From NCBI GenBank assembly GCA_963773875.1, contig CAVZCV010000006.1, positions 806,001 to 870,000 on the forward strand: DNA of 64,000 nt, given 5' to 3'. Numbering within the stretch: the stretch's first letter is position 1; each line of letters opens with the position of its first letter. Positions 18,441 through 28,898 of this stretch are shown here, in pieces. This DNA is from CAVTYH01 sp963773875 (GTDB lineage: Bacteria > Planctomycetota > Planctomycetia > Pirellulales > JADZDJ01). Below the pieces are notes generated by a model. It saw nothing but the letters and a program-made list of their open reading frames with translations. It had not been told where the DNA came from and made no database searches. The position numbers and the translations under genes were made by a program.

Positions 18441-18932
18441 TTAATGCCCGTCTGAGCCTGGATGTTCAAGCCCGCCGCTCGCGGACCCGCCGGCCGAATC
18501 GACGCCAGCTTCTGCCACAAGCGATTGCCGTCCAGCAAAGCCCGCTTCCAGATCGTGCCAGAACATCACTTCGGTTTCGCCGAGCTTCCAGCACAAGTAC
18601 ACTTCGTGTCCATCGATGAGAGCGGGAAAATCGACCAGCCCTTCTGGGCCGTTTTTAGGTTCGACACCGAGCTTGAGCAGTTCTTCGACGAACTCGCGCA
18701 ACCGGCGGCTATCCTTTTCCAGTTCCTCTTCGACTTGGGTCAACTCTTCGCCGTAGACATCGCTTTGATGTCCGTTGCGACCTGCCAAGAGGTGCGAAAG
18801 ACGTTGACGTCGGTCGATCACATCGCGCGATAAATCGGCAAGATCCTTCACGATTGCCCGAACCAGCGGCAGCATGGCATTGGCTTGTTCGACCGTAAAG
18901 TACCGTCGTGAATTGTTGCGATTCTCGCTCAT
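18441..18932 (-). CDS. DUF2203 family protein
   Basis: A 163-residue helical protein of the DUF2203 family, widespread in Planctomycetes and other bacteria, with no established role. The family opening (RRYFTVEQANAMLPLVRAI) and closing (LIDGHEVYLCWKLGETEV) stretches are clear. The centre is a charged coiled coil (ELTQVEEELEKDSRRLREF). The tail is Gly/Ser rich and variable. The ATG at 18932 is the natural start. Confidence 0.88.
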   Translation of the reverse strand: MSENRNNSRRYFTVEQANAMLPLVRAIVKDLADLSRDVIDRRQRLSHLLAGRNGHQSDVYGEELTQVEEELEKDSRRLREFVEELLKLGVEPKNGPEGLVDFPALIDGHEVYLCWKLGETEVMFWHDLEAGFAGRQSLVAEAGVDSAGGSASGGLEHPGSDGH

Positions 18933-19029
18933 TGGCTGAGTTTTCCGCTGTTCGAACTATGCCAACTCCACGCCGCCCAATGCTTGAAAAGCAAATCGCA
19001 TGCCGATCATCCAACTGCCAACTCGGCGA

Positions 19030-19557
19030 CTACTGATTTGGTCCGCCGTGTACCGGCTCCACAATTACCTTAGACTCCGCCACCGCCGCCGGGTTCAGTG
19101 TCGCGCGACCCCATGCCACATCCACAGGCAACCGTGCGAAATCGACAATGCATCCATCGCGGCTGTAGCAACTCAGATCGTGCGAGGCCCCCATGAAAAT
19201 GCAATCTACAGGACACGGCTCCACACACAGCGCACAGAACATGCACTTGGAATAGTCGATCGTGAAGCCGGTAATTTTAAAACCTTTGCCGTTCGTAACG
19301 CGCTCTTTGCCGATGTAGATGCAATCGACCGGGCACGCCTTGGCGCACTGATCACACGCGATACACGTGGTCAAATCATAGCGATGAAATCCTCGATAGC
19401 GGGCCGCCACGGGCACGGGCTTCTCCGGATATTCGAATCGATGCGTGAAGGTGCCGCGAGTGGGCTCATACGTTTTGAGCCAGTAGCGCAACGTTACCCA
19501 CATGCCGGCCGCGACGGTCGACACAGCGTCCCATATATCTCGAAACCAGCTTCCCAT
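19030..19557 (-). CDS. nuoI: NADH-quinone oxidoreductase subunit I
   Basis: The 8-Fe ferredoxin-like subunit of complex I. Both cluster motifs are intact: CIACDQCAKACPVDC and CMFCALCVEPCPVDC, preceded by the usual amphipathic N-terminal helix and TFTHRFEYPEKP. About 175 residues from the ATG at 19557, which has GAGG eight bases upstream. The open frame extends upstream without conserved sequence. No other nuo gene is beside it, so the complex I genes are split in this genome, or this is an extra copy. Confidence 0.92.
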   Translation of the reverse strand: MGSWFRDIWDAVSTVAAGMWVTLRYWLKTYEPTRGTFTHRFEYPEKPVPVAARYRGFHRYDLTTCIACDQCAKACPVDCIYIGKERVTNGKGFKITGFTIDYSKCMFCALCVEPCPVDCIFMGASHDLSCYSRDGCIVDFARLPVDVAWGRATLNPAAVAESKVIVEPVHGGPNQ

Positions 19558-20424
19558 GCAGTTCGCCTCGAGAGACTTCCAGCGAGTTGACGGATTACAA
19601 CGGGGTAGAAAAGCGTCGCGACGATTTCGCCCCCACGTCTCCACCGAATTATAGACATGCGTGCGAACTCCGCAAGGAAGCGGTTTGAACGCAACGTTTG
19701 GCCCGGAGTCGAAACCGCGTTGATCGGAAGAGATCAGCATTCTGAACGGATTGCATTCGAAGGTAACTGGTTCTCACACAATTGCGGCAAATGGCAATAA
19801 GGGGAGTAATTGCTGTTCGACCTCTAGCGCAGAATTATGACGACCGTGAAACCATCGCGTTCAATAGCTAACCGCCAACCAACACAACAGTGGCCCCATT
19901 CAGTTAAGACAAACCGCCACATAAGCAACGCTTCTATTTAGCATCCGCAGCGAGTGAGAGAATTAGGGACGTCTTTCACTACCGCAAAATGGGGACATAC
20001 TGCCATACTGTGCACCGATCCACGTTTTACGAAGCGATTCGCCGGCCGAGTGCGATTAATTTAATGGCTTTCCGCAGCTCGTACGATGCAAGTCGTTACA
20101 GTAATTCGAGTTATGAGGCCAACCACCGCGGATCGCCGGTGTGAATCTCATTGATCGGGTTGCAATCTAGTTCGCTTTAGCGGTGGCGATTCGCCCAAAA
20201 TTGGGTGAAAAAGCGGCTTCTAGGGGGTTTGGTTTGCTTGACTCTGCATTCGGACCACGTAGAGTGAATTGAAGGAAGTGTATGGGCTGCCTGAACTTGG
20301 CGGCCTGTATAAGCTGTCTCGCCTGGAAACGCTCGCCACGGCACGCCACATTGGCGTGGCCGATCGAATGCCCCAATAGGCAGCGGCAAGCGAGAACCGG
20401 TGCGGAACCACGAAGGAACCCAAG
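19558..20424. other. Long intergenic region between nuoI and csrA
   Basis: About 870 bases with no supported gene. The divergent promoters of nuoI and csrA must lie here. A long leftward frame (20167-20598) overlaps csrA on the other strand and has no domain. A short perfect palindrome (CCCAA-AA-TTGGG) is near 20194-20206. Confidence 0.45.
20238..20265 (+). promoter_or_regulatory. Possible sigma-70 promoter of csrA
   Basis: TTGACT at 20238-20243 and TAGAGT at 20260-20265 are separated by 16 bases. This would give a csrA leader of about 150 bases. Confidence 0.4.
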
Positions 20425-20655
20425 ATGCTGGTGCTCTCCCGCAAAAAAAACGAAAGTATTGTCATTAACAATGACATTACGATCGTCGTTGTTGAAATCC
20501 GAGGTGACAAGGTTCGGCTGGGCGTGGAAGCGCCGAAGGAAGTGCCGGTCCATCGACGCGAAGTTTATGACGCCATCCGCCGAAACGATGCCGCGCAACC
20601 TCGAGTTGCGACCGGAAACCCTGAGTCAAATCCGACCGGCACAGAGCAATCGTAA
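20425..20655 (+). CDS. csrA: Carbon storage regulator, RNA-binding
   Basis: A 76-residue CsrA homologue that binds GGA motifs in mRNA leaders and controls translation. The family core is intact: MLVLSRKKNESIVINNDI, then VRLGVEAPKEVPVHRREVY. The C-terminal extension is longer and polar. A ribosome-binding site (AAGGAA) lies eight bases before the ATG and is itself a GGA, as is common for self-regulated csrA. It stands alone, convergent with the hybrid kinase gene. Confidence 0.95.
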   Translation: MLVLSRKKNESIVINNDITIVVVEIRGDKVRLGVEAPKEVPVHRREVYDAIRRNDAAQPRVATGNPESNPTGTEQS

Positions 20656-20693
20656 TTAGTCGGATTCGCCGATCAGTGCGCGCAAAGTTCTGA

Positions 20694-22299
20694 TCAGGCC
20701 GTTGGATCGGCAGTCGCATCGATCGTTATTATCGGAGCAGACTCCACCATCCGGCGGAGTTGCAAAAGCGAGACAGGCTTCACGAGGTGATCGTTGAAGC
20801 CGGCTTCTAGGGCGCGACGGCGGTCTTCTTCTTGGCCATAGCCGGTGACGGCAATCAAGCAAATGTGCTTTCCAGCGGCAGTGGCTCGAATTTGACGGCG
20901 CTACTTCATAGCCATCGGTTTGCGGCAAGCCGATATCTAGAATTGCAACATCAGGGCGCAGCGAGGTCAGCTGACGCAAGGCATCCTCTGCATTGTGCCC
21001 CATCTCGACCTTGTGACCGCAACCTTCCAGATACATGGAAAGCATGGTAGCGCCATCGAGATTATCATCCACCACTAGCACCCGCTTCACGCGGCCGGCG
21101 GTAACTTCAGGCTCGACCATGGATGATGGCTGCGATTCTAGCGGCGAAGCCGGCGCGAGCGGTACCCGAATCGTAAATTCGCTTCCTCGGTTCAGCCCCG
21201 GACTTGCCGCCGCAATGCTTCCACCATGCAGTTCAACCAGTCGGGAGACGAGCGCCAAGCCGATGCCCAATCCGTTGCTGGCGCGATCGGTACCCGTTTC
21301 GGCCTGCACAAAGAAATCGAAAATGTGCGGCAAAAGTTCGCTACTGATGCCAATGCCATTGTCGTGAATGTGCACGACTGCATCGCTCTGCAAATGCTCA
21401 ACAACAAGCTCGATGCGTCCGCCCGGTGGCGTGTATTTGGCGGCATTGTTCAGCAGGTTGACTAGCACTTGCGTTAGCCGTACTGGATCGGCAATGAGCC
21501 ACAGATCTTCAGATACGCGCTGGACGTGTAACTCGTGCTGCCGCGAACGAATCAGCGGCAGCGTCAATTCCACAGCCCGGTCAACGATGTCGTTCAGTTT
21601 CGTGTGTTGTTTGGCGAGTGTAAGCTTGCCGGCAGCCACACGCGAAACATCGAGCAAATCGTCCACCAGCCGGGTGACGTGATGCAGACTGCGCTGCGCT
21701 GTTTGCAAGGCTTCATCGACTAGTTTATCGCCGGGCTTTTGGCACAGCCGCGCAACCTCGAGTGCCGTATGGAGCGGCGCGAGCGGATCGCGAAGTTCGT
21801 GCGATAAGAGCGCGAGGAACTCGGTCATCCGCTCCTGAGTAGAGCGGAGCTGCGATTCTTGATTGTGAACGTAAGCTACAACGCTTGCGGTGATCGCTTC
21901 GTCGAGTGCTAGGCCAATGGCCATTACTTCCCGAGTTTGCAACGGTTCGGAAAGGGCGCTGTCAAGGAATTCGAGAATTACGAGCCGTAGAATTTGATAG
22001 TCACGGACGACCTCGTTTAACTGCCAGCCGACCTGCCAGCGCTGCTCGCCATGCTCCAAGGCGGTCAAGCGATGCGCTTGGTCATGAGCCGGAGAAGAAT
22101 CGGCCAGCGCGCGGCCGATTTCGCGCAACAGCGCGGGCATACTATCGCGAAGCTGGTCGTGGTGCGTACGATCGGCACACGGTTGTTCCTTGATCGCCCG
22201 CTCCGACCACCGCTGGACCAGCGGCTCGACATTCTTTTCGATTAGTTCCCCAATCGCGTGAAAACGCTCCCACCAAAGCGTCTGCGGATCAATCGACAT
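20694..22299 (-). CDS. Hybrid sensor histidine kinase (frameshifted)
   Basis: A soluble hybrid kinase. An N-terminal helical sensor region of about 150 residues is followed by the HisKA box (LLSHELRDPLAPLHTALEV), an ATPase domain with NLLNNAAKYT, DNGIGI and GLGIGLALV, and a C-terminal receiver (VLVVDDNLDGATML, DVAILDIGLPQTDG). The receiver is cut by a one-base loss near 20905. In the corrected frame it continues AAGKHICLIAVTGYGQEED and FNDHLVKPVSLLQL to a TGA at 20694. I start at the ATG at 22299 (MSIDPQTLWWERF), because the upstream 22 codons look non-coding. It is divergent from the GGDEF gene. No membrane segments are seen. Confidence 0.87.
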
Positions 22300-22597
22300 A
22301 GCACTTCCGTGAGCGAGTAAAGATTTCGAATCTCTCAGCGTAACCCGAATTAACGGCGAATTCAACGCGAGGCTTCCCCTCCAAAGAGCGGGCTATGTGG
22401 ATCATGCCAGCTGCGCGCCTCCGGCTGCAAGTTTGATTTATGCCACACTCTGCCTAGCCTTTGACAAGACCCACTCTGAACGTACGTTTCAGCGGCAAGC
22501 AAAATCGTCCAGTTTACCGATTTTTAATCGATCGATGAAAGTCCCGCGGCCCGTGGCCTGCGCGGCAGATTTGATGGGGCGTAACGCCAGAGCAAGA

Positions 22598-24142
22598 ATG
22601 GATGCAAATTTGAACGCCGTCGCTGTTGAATCTGCCGGAAGTTCCGCGCTTGTGCTCATCGCGCTATCTGCAGCGATAGTGGAACTGCTGATGGGAGTGG
22701 CGCTGGGATGGTGGCTGCGCGGCGGCAAGAAACTGCACGCGATAGCCGGCGTCAATCCGTTTCGTCGGGCGGAAAATGCACTCACGAATTTGCATGAGTT
22801 AGCACATCGTGTGAAGGCCGATGTTGGTGCGCACTCTTCGCAAGTGGAAGCGATTAGCAACGAACTATTCGCTCAGAAACAAAGCGGCGCGGCGCCCGAT
22901 GCCAAAGTGCTGACTGCGGTGACAAAGATTCTTGAAGCGAATCAGCGGCTCTCCGAACAGCTTCACACTGCAGAATCGAAACTCTTGGAGCAAGCGGAAG
23001 AGATTAAGCTGCACGCGACTCACGCGATGACCGACGCACTTACGGGGCTCGGCAACCGTCGTGCATTCGATCATGAAATGTCGCGACGTATTTCGGAGTT
23101 CGAACGCTATGGCACCTCGTTCTGTTTGTTAATGCTGGACGTCGATCACTTCAAAAAATTTAACGACACCCACGGGCACCTCGCCGGCGACGAAGTACTG
23201 CGGATGGTGGGCAAATCGCTTCAGGCATCCGTACGCGAATCCGACTTTGTAGCGCGCTATGGCGGTGAAGAATTTGGCGTGATTGTGCCACAAAGCACCT
23301 TCACCAAAGCGCTTGCCGGGGCTGAGCGCGTCCGCGCCGCCATCGAGCGCGCCGAATGCAAGTTTGAAGGCAAGACGCTGCATGTGACGGCGAGCATCGG
23401 GGTGGCGCAAATGATTGGCTCGCGAACTGCGGCCGCGTTGGTCCAATTCGCAGACCAAGCGCTGTATGCCGCCAAGCAAGGTGGTCGAAATCAAGTGCAG
23501 CTCTTCAAAGAAGATCCGACCAGGCTCCAATCCATTGACTGCGATAAGCCGTCCGCTCCAATCGCCAAAGCAGATCCCCCGAAGCACGCGGCGTTCGCTT
23601 CAGATGGCCGGACCGACACCCAAACCGGCTTGCCCAATCGGACCGCGTTTTGCGAAGACGTTCGCCGTCGGCTTGCCGAAACTAAGCGTCATGGCCATCG
23701 ACTCTCGATCGTGCTTATGAACGTAGATGGCTTTCGGGAATTCGGTACGCAGTATGGCGTCCCGATGGAAGAATTGATTCTTCGGACTTGCACTCAGTTC
23801 CTTTCCGCAGCGATGCGCGATATGGACCTGGTGGCTCGGCACGATACCGATATCTTTGCCATCGCCTTGCCGGGTACGGCACTGGTGCATGCGTCGTCTG
23901 CCGCCGAGCGATTGCGGACGGCCATTGAGCGCTGCCCCTTGCAACTGCACAATCAAAAATTCAACTTCACCATCAGTGCCGGCGTGGCGGAGGCCATTGC
24001 CGATGAAGACCTGATCGCTTTCATGTCTCGGGCCGATGAGGCGCGACAAGCTTCATTAACGCTCGGCGGGAATCGGGTGCATTTCCACACAGGAATTTCC
24101 ATCGAGCAGGCGCCTGAGCAATCGGCCACCAGCGAAGTGTAA
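22598..24142 (+). CDS. Diguanylate cyclase with two GGDEF domains
   Basis: A membrane-anchored c-di-GMP enzyme: one N-terminal transmembrane segment (ALVLIALSAAIVELLMGVAL), a coiled linker, a first GGDEF domain with an intact active site (DALTGLGNRRAF, MLDVDHFKKFND, RYGGEEFGVI), and a second domain of the same fold whose active-site loop reads RHDTDIFAI, so it should be inactive. The first domain probably makes c-di-GMP and the second may bind ligand or partner. Start uncertain: the ATG at 22598 puts the membrane segment near the N-terminus; 22574 is the alternative. It is divergent from the hybrid kinase, a plausible regulatory partner. Confidence 0.88.
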   Translation: MDANLNAVAVESAGSSALVLIALSAAIVELLMGVALGWWLRGGKKLHAIAGVNPFRRAENALTNLHELAHRVKADVGAHSSQVEAISNELFAQKQSGAAPDAKVLTAVTKILEANQRLSEQLHTAESKLLEQAEEIKLHATHAMTDALTGLGNRRAFDHEMSRRISEFERYGTSFCLLMLDVDHFKKFNDTHGHLAGDEVLRMVGKSLQASVRESDFVARYGGEEFGVIVPQSTFTKALAGAERVRAAIERAECKFEGKTLHVTASIGVAQMIGSRTAAALVQFADQALYAAKQGGRNQVQLFKEDPTRLQSIDCDKPSAPIAKADPPKHAAFASDGRTDTQTGLPNRTAFCEDVRRRLAETKRHGHRLSIVLMNVDGFREFGTQYGVPMEELILRTCTQFLSAAMRDMDLVARHDTDIFAIALPGTALVHASSAAERLRTAIERCPLQLHNQKFNFTISAGVAEAIADEDLIAFMSRADEARQASLTLGGNRVHFHTGISIEQAPEQSATSEV

Positions 24143-24153
24143 TCGTCGGCAGC

Positions 24154-24595
24154 TCACGAACACTGCTCGCAGCGGCCCTTCAGCAGCACTTCGGTGATCT
24201 TTCCGATGCGCGATTGCTTGCTGCCTGGCGCGGGTTTCACATTGATGCTGACACTCGACAAGCACGCCACATCGCCGCAGTCGACGCACACAAAGTGCGG
24301 ATGGTCGCCCGCATGGTTGCCCGATGGCCTACGCAACTCGAATCGCCATACATGGTCGCCGAGTTCGATGCGCGCCACGAGGCCAGCATCGCTCAGCTCT
24401 ATCAAATTCCGATAGATCGTGGCCCGATCAAACCCTTGGGGGCCAAGCGCTTCGGCGACCTGCGCGTGCGAAAGGGGCCGCGTGGCATCCATTAATTGCT
24501 GCATCACCCACAACCGAGCCGCTGTGCAGCGTAATCCGGCTGCGCAGCCTCTCGCGAACTTTTTGTAAGGCCGGAAGTGGGGCGGCTTTTGGCAT
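24154..24595 (-). CDS. Fur family transcriptional regulator (frameshifted)
   Basis: A metal- or peroxide-responsive repressor of the Fur/PerR family. The winged-helix domain (CTAARLWVMQQLMD, DRATIYRNLIELSDAGLV) is followed by a dimerisation domain with HPHFVCVDCGDVACL and a terminal CEQC, two CxxC pairs likely to bind structural zinc. The natural N-terminus (MPKAAPLPALQKVRERL, ATG at 24595) is in a different frame; a single-base slip near 24540 joins it to AAGLRCTAARLW. It lies right after the PfpI gene, and the two probably form an oxidative-stress operon. The metal specificity cannot be read from sequence alone. Confidence 0.82.
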
Positions 24596-24602
24596 GGGAG
24601 GC

Positions 24603-25149
24603 TTAATTCCATTCTATCCACGCGCAAGATCTGCAAAATGCCGCGGCAGAAATCGGGCAAATCGTCGGGTTTGCGGCTAGAAACAAAGTGCCGATCGATC
24701 ACCACTGCAGCGTCTTCCCAAATTGCACCAGCATTCACGAGATCGTCTTTAATCCCGAGCGAACCCGTAACGCGCACGCCCCGATACACCCCGGCCGAAA
24801 TTGGAATCCAGCCTCCGTGGCAAATTGCGGCCACCATTTTTTTTGTCGCTGCAAATTCGCGAACCAACTGCAACACTTTTGGATCGCGCCGCAACTTGTC
24901 GGGCATAAAACCGCCGGGAATGATCAGACCGTCGAAGTCGGCACTTTGCATTTCGGAAATCGCCGAGTCAGCAACGCATGGATAGCTATGCTTGCCTGCA
25001 TATCTTTAACGCGCCTTCGGCCCGGCAACCACAACGTTTGCCCCGGCTTCAATCATGCGGAGCTTCGGATACCACAGTTCAAGATCCTCATAGATGTCGT
25101 CCACAAACGAGAGAATCTTTTTGCCGGCAAGTGGTAGATCGTGTGTCAT
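24603..25149 (-). CDS. DJ-1/PfpI family protein (frameshifted)
   Basis: A member of the DJ-1/PfpI superfamily (protease, glyoxalase or stress proteins). From the ATG at 25149: KKILSFVDDIYEDLELWYPK carries the conserved Glu, GLIIPGGFMPDKL follows, and the nucleophile elbow is AAICHGG with the catalytic Cys. It ends in KPDDLPDFCRGI. A one-base slip in an AAA run near 25010 separates the first 47 residues from the rest. The downstream frame then runs out of phase into fur, so the true stop is uncertain; a TAA at 24605-24603, eight bases before the fur start, is the most natural end and would need one further correction. Confidence 0.78.
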
Positions 25150-25197
25150 GACTTAGTTCGCCAATTTCCTTGCTGAAACGCTCCATAGTTTGACGCA

Positions 25198-25524
25198 TTA
25201 TCGCCCAAGCGGGGGCTGCGTGTTTGGCGATCCACTCTTCTGCTTGTCGAGCGGCACCCAAGCGTAGAATCGCTTGCCGCCGACATCGGTCGGCCAGAGT
25301 AGCCAGGTGTCGCCGGTCACGCTGTCGAGCAAAATCGTGCTGTTCGAAGCACCGGCTCCAGAGCGGCCTTGCATCTCGCTGCCCGGCGCTAAGTCGGCCC
25401 GATAAATCTGCCATCGCCCGGTATTCGCCTGCGGCGCCGGGTTTTGTCCGTGCGCCACGCTGTCCCAATCGGACACTGCGATGACGGCCACCATGACCAT
25501 CACCAAGCAACATTTCTTCAACAT
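25198..25524 (-). CDS. Small exported protein of unknown function
   Basis: About 108 residues starting at the ATG at 25524, with a signal peptide (MLKKCCLVMVMVAVIAVS) and a mature part that looks like a compact beta domain (GRWQIYRADLAP, ILLDSVTGDTWLLWP, YAWVPLDKQ). The central phrase, a residue pattern around DSVTGDTWLL, is seen in many small bacterial secreted proteins of unknown role. I do not recognise a named family. It is followed after a short gap by the pfpI-fur pair on the same strand. Confidence 0.6.
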   Translation of the reverse strand: MLKKCCLVMVMVAVIAVSDWDSVAHGQNPAPQANTGRWQIYRADLAPGSEMQGRSGAGASNSTILLDSVTGDTWLLWPTDVGGKRFYAWVPLDKQKSGSPNTQPPLGR

Positions 25525-25793
25525 GCTTTCATCTCCCGCTTTGAAATTCGATATGCCCAATCCGATGAACACGGCGAGTGTAGCATGGATTGCAGCCGCC
25601 GATAATCGACGTGTCGTTCGACCGGGACGGCCGGGCTATTTGGTGCGGTCGCCACTTACTTCCGTGGAGCGTTGAATTGTGTCCACGCGGATTGCGCAAG
25701 TACTCGATCACATGGCGAATGCCCGCCTGCTTTGCCGAGCAAAATCGTGATTTGAATGGTGTCGCGGTCTCGGGGGCGCAGTTTCTCAATAGC

Positions 25794-26849
25794 TTAAGGA
25801 ATCCAGCTGCCTAGGCCGTTTTCATTCGACCGAGGTGCAAGCGGCGGCGTCGGGGCAGCGTTCGTCGCCACCATTTGCATGGCTTGCGGTTTGGCCGATT
25901 CGCCGAAGTGAACGGCAGGCAGCGGATTGGCCTGGGGCATTAACTGAGCGAATCCTTCTGCCGGCAAGCTATAATACAGGCTCGCAGCACACACCCATTC
26001 CGCATAGCGGGCAAAGTTGTTCGAGCCGCGTGCAATCCACATGAAGCCTTGCTCGCCCCAATCTGGCCCCCAAGTATTTTTAATTTTCCACGCGCCGTGT
26101 TCGCCGCGACTATCGTCCCAGCCCACGAGTAGCACCGCGTGCCTGCCTTTGACCTCACTCTTATCGGGCGTCGGTTCGTTGTACAAGCCGCCTTGATACG
26201 CATGAAACTTGACTGTATCTGTCAGGTCGACCACCAGCGGACCGTGTCGCAGCAGGGCATTCTTTAGCTGCTCGGTGGTGGGTGCTTTCTCGTCATCCGA
26301 TACGTACCCCCAAGCCACGGCGCGATAGTTCAAAGCAATCTCCTTCGGCGTCGCCGGCTTGCCTGTATACGGATAATCGGCGGTGCGGGCCGTGCCGGTG
26401 GTCACAAAGTATTGGCAGGCCACTGAAGGCTGCTCGCGAATTTCATTGCCCGAGGCGCCAAGTTTCAGGTGATCGAGCACGGGTTGCGCGGAAAGGATGT
26501 ATCGACGATTGTTGCGAATCAGGTTGCTGCATTCGAGCGCTTCCACCGCGGCATTGGCCCAGCAATCTTCCGAACGTTGGCGATGGGATTCGGAGACCTT
26601 GTTCAAATTGCACCAGTCGAAAGAAACCGCTCCGGTATTTGGAAGCTTCAAGGTCGTTTCAGGCAGAACCCCTGGATGGCTTTGAATGAAGCTGGACTTC
26701 GACATGTTGTCGAGCATCATGAGCCGATCGGCTAAGGCATTGGCCTGCTGGACATCGGCCCGTGTCGGCGCCTTGGCGTTTATCCGAGCGGCCTGTGTGC
26801 AAACCAAAATGATCAAGGCCACCACGAGTTTTGCGTTTGATCGGCTCAT
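25794..26849 (-). CDS. Secreted papain-like cysteine protease (C1A)
   Basis: About 351 residues with an N-terminal signal peptide (AKLVVALIILVCTQAARINA) and a papain-type catalytic domain. The active-site Cys is in QRSEDCWANAAVEAL, the His in GRHAVLLVGWDD and the Asn in KIKNTWGPDWGEQGF, all in the right order and spacing. A short propeptide-like stretch precedes the domain, and a Pro/Ala-rich tail of about 60 residues follows. C1A proteases are unusual but recurrent in bacteria. Here the enzyme is probably periplasmic or secreted. The ATG at 26849 is preferred to one three codons upstream. Confidence 0.9.
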   Translation of the reverse strand: MSRSNAKLVVALIILVCTQAARINAKAPTRADVQQANALADRLMMLDNMSKSSFIQSHPGVLPETTLKLPNTGAVSFDWCNLNKVSESHRQRSEDCWANAAVEALECSNLIRNNRRYILSAQPVLDHLKLGASGNEIREQPSVACQYFVTTGTARTADYPYTGKPATPKEIALNYRAVAWGYVSDDEKAPTTEQLKNALLRHGPLVVDLTDTVKFHAYQGGLYNEPTPDKSEVKGRHAVLLVGWDDSRGEHGAWKIKNTWGPDWGEQGFMWIARGSNNFARYAEWVCAASLYYSLPAEGFAQLMPQANPLPAVHFGESAKPQAMQMVATNAAPTPPLAPRSNENGLGSWIP

Positions 26850-27164
26850 CTTAATCACTTATCCCTGAAAGACTTGCATTTCGCGCGTTTCCCTACCGTC
26901 GCAATAGTTAGCGGAAACTGGCCGGCAGTGTTACACAACCTGAAGGGCCGTCTTGCCGAAGATTGAGCGATAATATCGCGCGACGGCAAATTCGAAGTGA
27001 GAATAGGCCGAAGCAAATCAGCAAAGAATTGCTGACTGGCGCTTAGCAAAAGAGGATTTGCGACGACAAACAAGACGACAACAAATCACCGCACTGACGA
27101 TGCAAATTGAAGACGAGCCAGAGAAAAGCCGTCAAGAGCGGGCTACTGTACGCGAGCGAGAATG
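26850..27164. other. Gap without a gene
   Basis: About 315 bases between two leftward genes. I see no conserved frame and no clear promoter or terminator, apart from the expected upstream region of the protease gene. Confidence 0.4.
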
Positions 27165-28662
27165 TCAAAACGCTCCACCCGCTTTGCCGCGCTCCGGGGG
27201 AACGCGGGCGCGAAAGTTGCCGACCGGTTCGCCGGGAGCGGGCGGGCCCGGGGTGCGGCCATTGACGATCTTGTTTTCATCCGGCGGCGGAGTGTAGCCC
27301 ATCATGTCGAGGAACTTGGCCAGGTCGACGGTTGGCACCCCCAGCTTTTCTGCTTCCTTGACGATTTGGTTTCCGCCGATCGAAAAGCCGCCTTCCAATT
27401 TTTTGTTGTCGACCGTGGTGGCCGTCGACCGATCGCTTTTGCCAAGAACGAGGTAACGGGTGGCCGGGGAAACCTCGCCCACCATATTGCCTTTGGCATC
27501 GGTCTGCGCATCGATAATTCCGCCATTGACCCGAATGATATCGCGCAACTTGTCGACATCGTCGGTGCCGTCGCCGTCGATATCCATCATGCCGACCAGT
27601 GCAAAATGGTCTTGCTGGCCCGGCCGCCACAGCGGCGTGTAAATCAAATCATCCTTTAGCAGTGGGTTGTTAATCGAGTCGGCCAGGATGCGGCATTCGG
27701 CCATGTGCGGCCCAGTGATGTTGATCACTTCCAGGCTGCCTTTTTTCTTGGCTTCCGTAACCGGCTGATTGTTTTCACCGGCCAGAGCGGTAATGTTTTG
27801 TTTATTCACATCGATGCGCACTGACATCGGTCGTGCTGGGATCGAATACGCTGAACGTGACGCGCTTTCGCAGGCGATCTTCCGTACCCAGATTGATGTA
27901 TACTAGCCGATCACGTTGGTTGACCCAGACGATTTTGCCATCGGGATTCGCGTTGACGTTGAATTTGCCGTGGAGCGCATTAATGTCTTCTGCGAAGTTC
28001 GTAATCTGAGTTTGCGATTTGGCCAGTTCTTTTTGCATGCTGGCGATTTCGGTATCTTTCGCCGCTGTTATTTGTTGCTTCTCAGCGTCTTTCTTGATCA
28101 GATCGTCGGCCAACTGCTTTTTGCCGGTGGTCAGCGCGGTGTTCTGATCGGAGATGGTTCTCCGCTCCGTGAGGTACGAAGCTAGTGCTTGTTCTTTGTC
28201 CTCGGTCAGCTTTTGCTTGTTGTCTTCAAAGTCTTTGATTTTCGCGTTGAAGTTCTCTTGGGCTTGCCGCAGATCCGCGTCGGCCTTGGCAACTTGATCA
28301 GTCCGCTTGCGAACGACGCTCTGCAGTTCGCTGACTAGCTTCTTGTAGTTCTGCTGATCGGCCGGCAGGTTTGCGATGCCATAGGTGGCGGCGCTTTTCA
28401 TGTCTTTCGTCCAGGCGTCGGTCACCGTCTCGATCTTGTCGTTTGCTGCATAGCCCATGTACTGCATCAACTGATCGCGTTCCGATTTGGCCTTGCTTTC
28501 AGCGGTACGAGCATCAGTGGCTTTGGTGTCGGCGTCTTTGCTGCGTTGCTGTTCGCTCTGGTAGTTGCGGAAAAACACAAAGGTCGTCACGCTAAGCAGA
28601 AGCGTCAGGGTGACAAATACGATCAGGCCGATTTGCAACCCTTGATTTTCACGAGCAGCCAT
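27165..28662 (-). CDS. Membrane-anchored coiled-coil protein (frameshifted)
   Basis: From the ATG at 28662 it encodes a short cytoplasmic tail, one transmembrane segment (LQIGLIVFVTLTLLLSVTTF), then about 180 residues of charged coiled coil (QAQENFNAKIKDFEDNKQKL), then a globular C-terminal domain (KIVWVNQRDRLVYINLG, GSLEVINITGPHMAECRI). The frame breaks near 27815-27825, between DPSTTDVS and VRIDVNKQ. The corrected protein is about 497 residues. The tail is Pro/Gly rich. I recognise it as a type of planctomycete protein without known function. It could act as a scaffold at the cell envelope. Confidence 0.7.
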
Positions 28663-28898
28663 ATCGCAAACTCCTGCAGGAGGGCATCAACGATGGAGGC
28701 AGTGCCGTTCGATTTGCACCCGCGCGACACTGCGAAGACGAAAAGAGCCAGCCTTTTGATCGCTGGCCATTGGCACCAGCAATCCTAAAAGTCGGCGGAA
28801 CAATAACCTACGTCGATTCTAATCAGCCGAAAATCCGCCGTCAAACAAGCGGCAGGGCCGATTTTAGGGACAACCCCCGCGGCGGAGCGAATTGAATT

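Noticed and set aside
20167..20598. Leftward 143-codon frame overlapping csrA
   Set aside because: It lies antisense to a clear csrA gene and has no domain, so it is a shadow frame.
24154..24951. A single open frame that reads as a DJ-1/PfpI-Fur fusion protein
   Set aside because: Fur has its own natural N-terminus (MPKAAPLPALQKVRE, ATG at 24595) in another frame, and the residues between the domains are that N-terminus read out of phase. A one-base slip near 24540 explains the false fusion.
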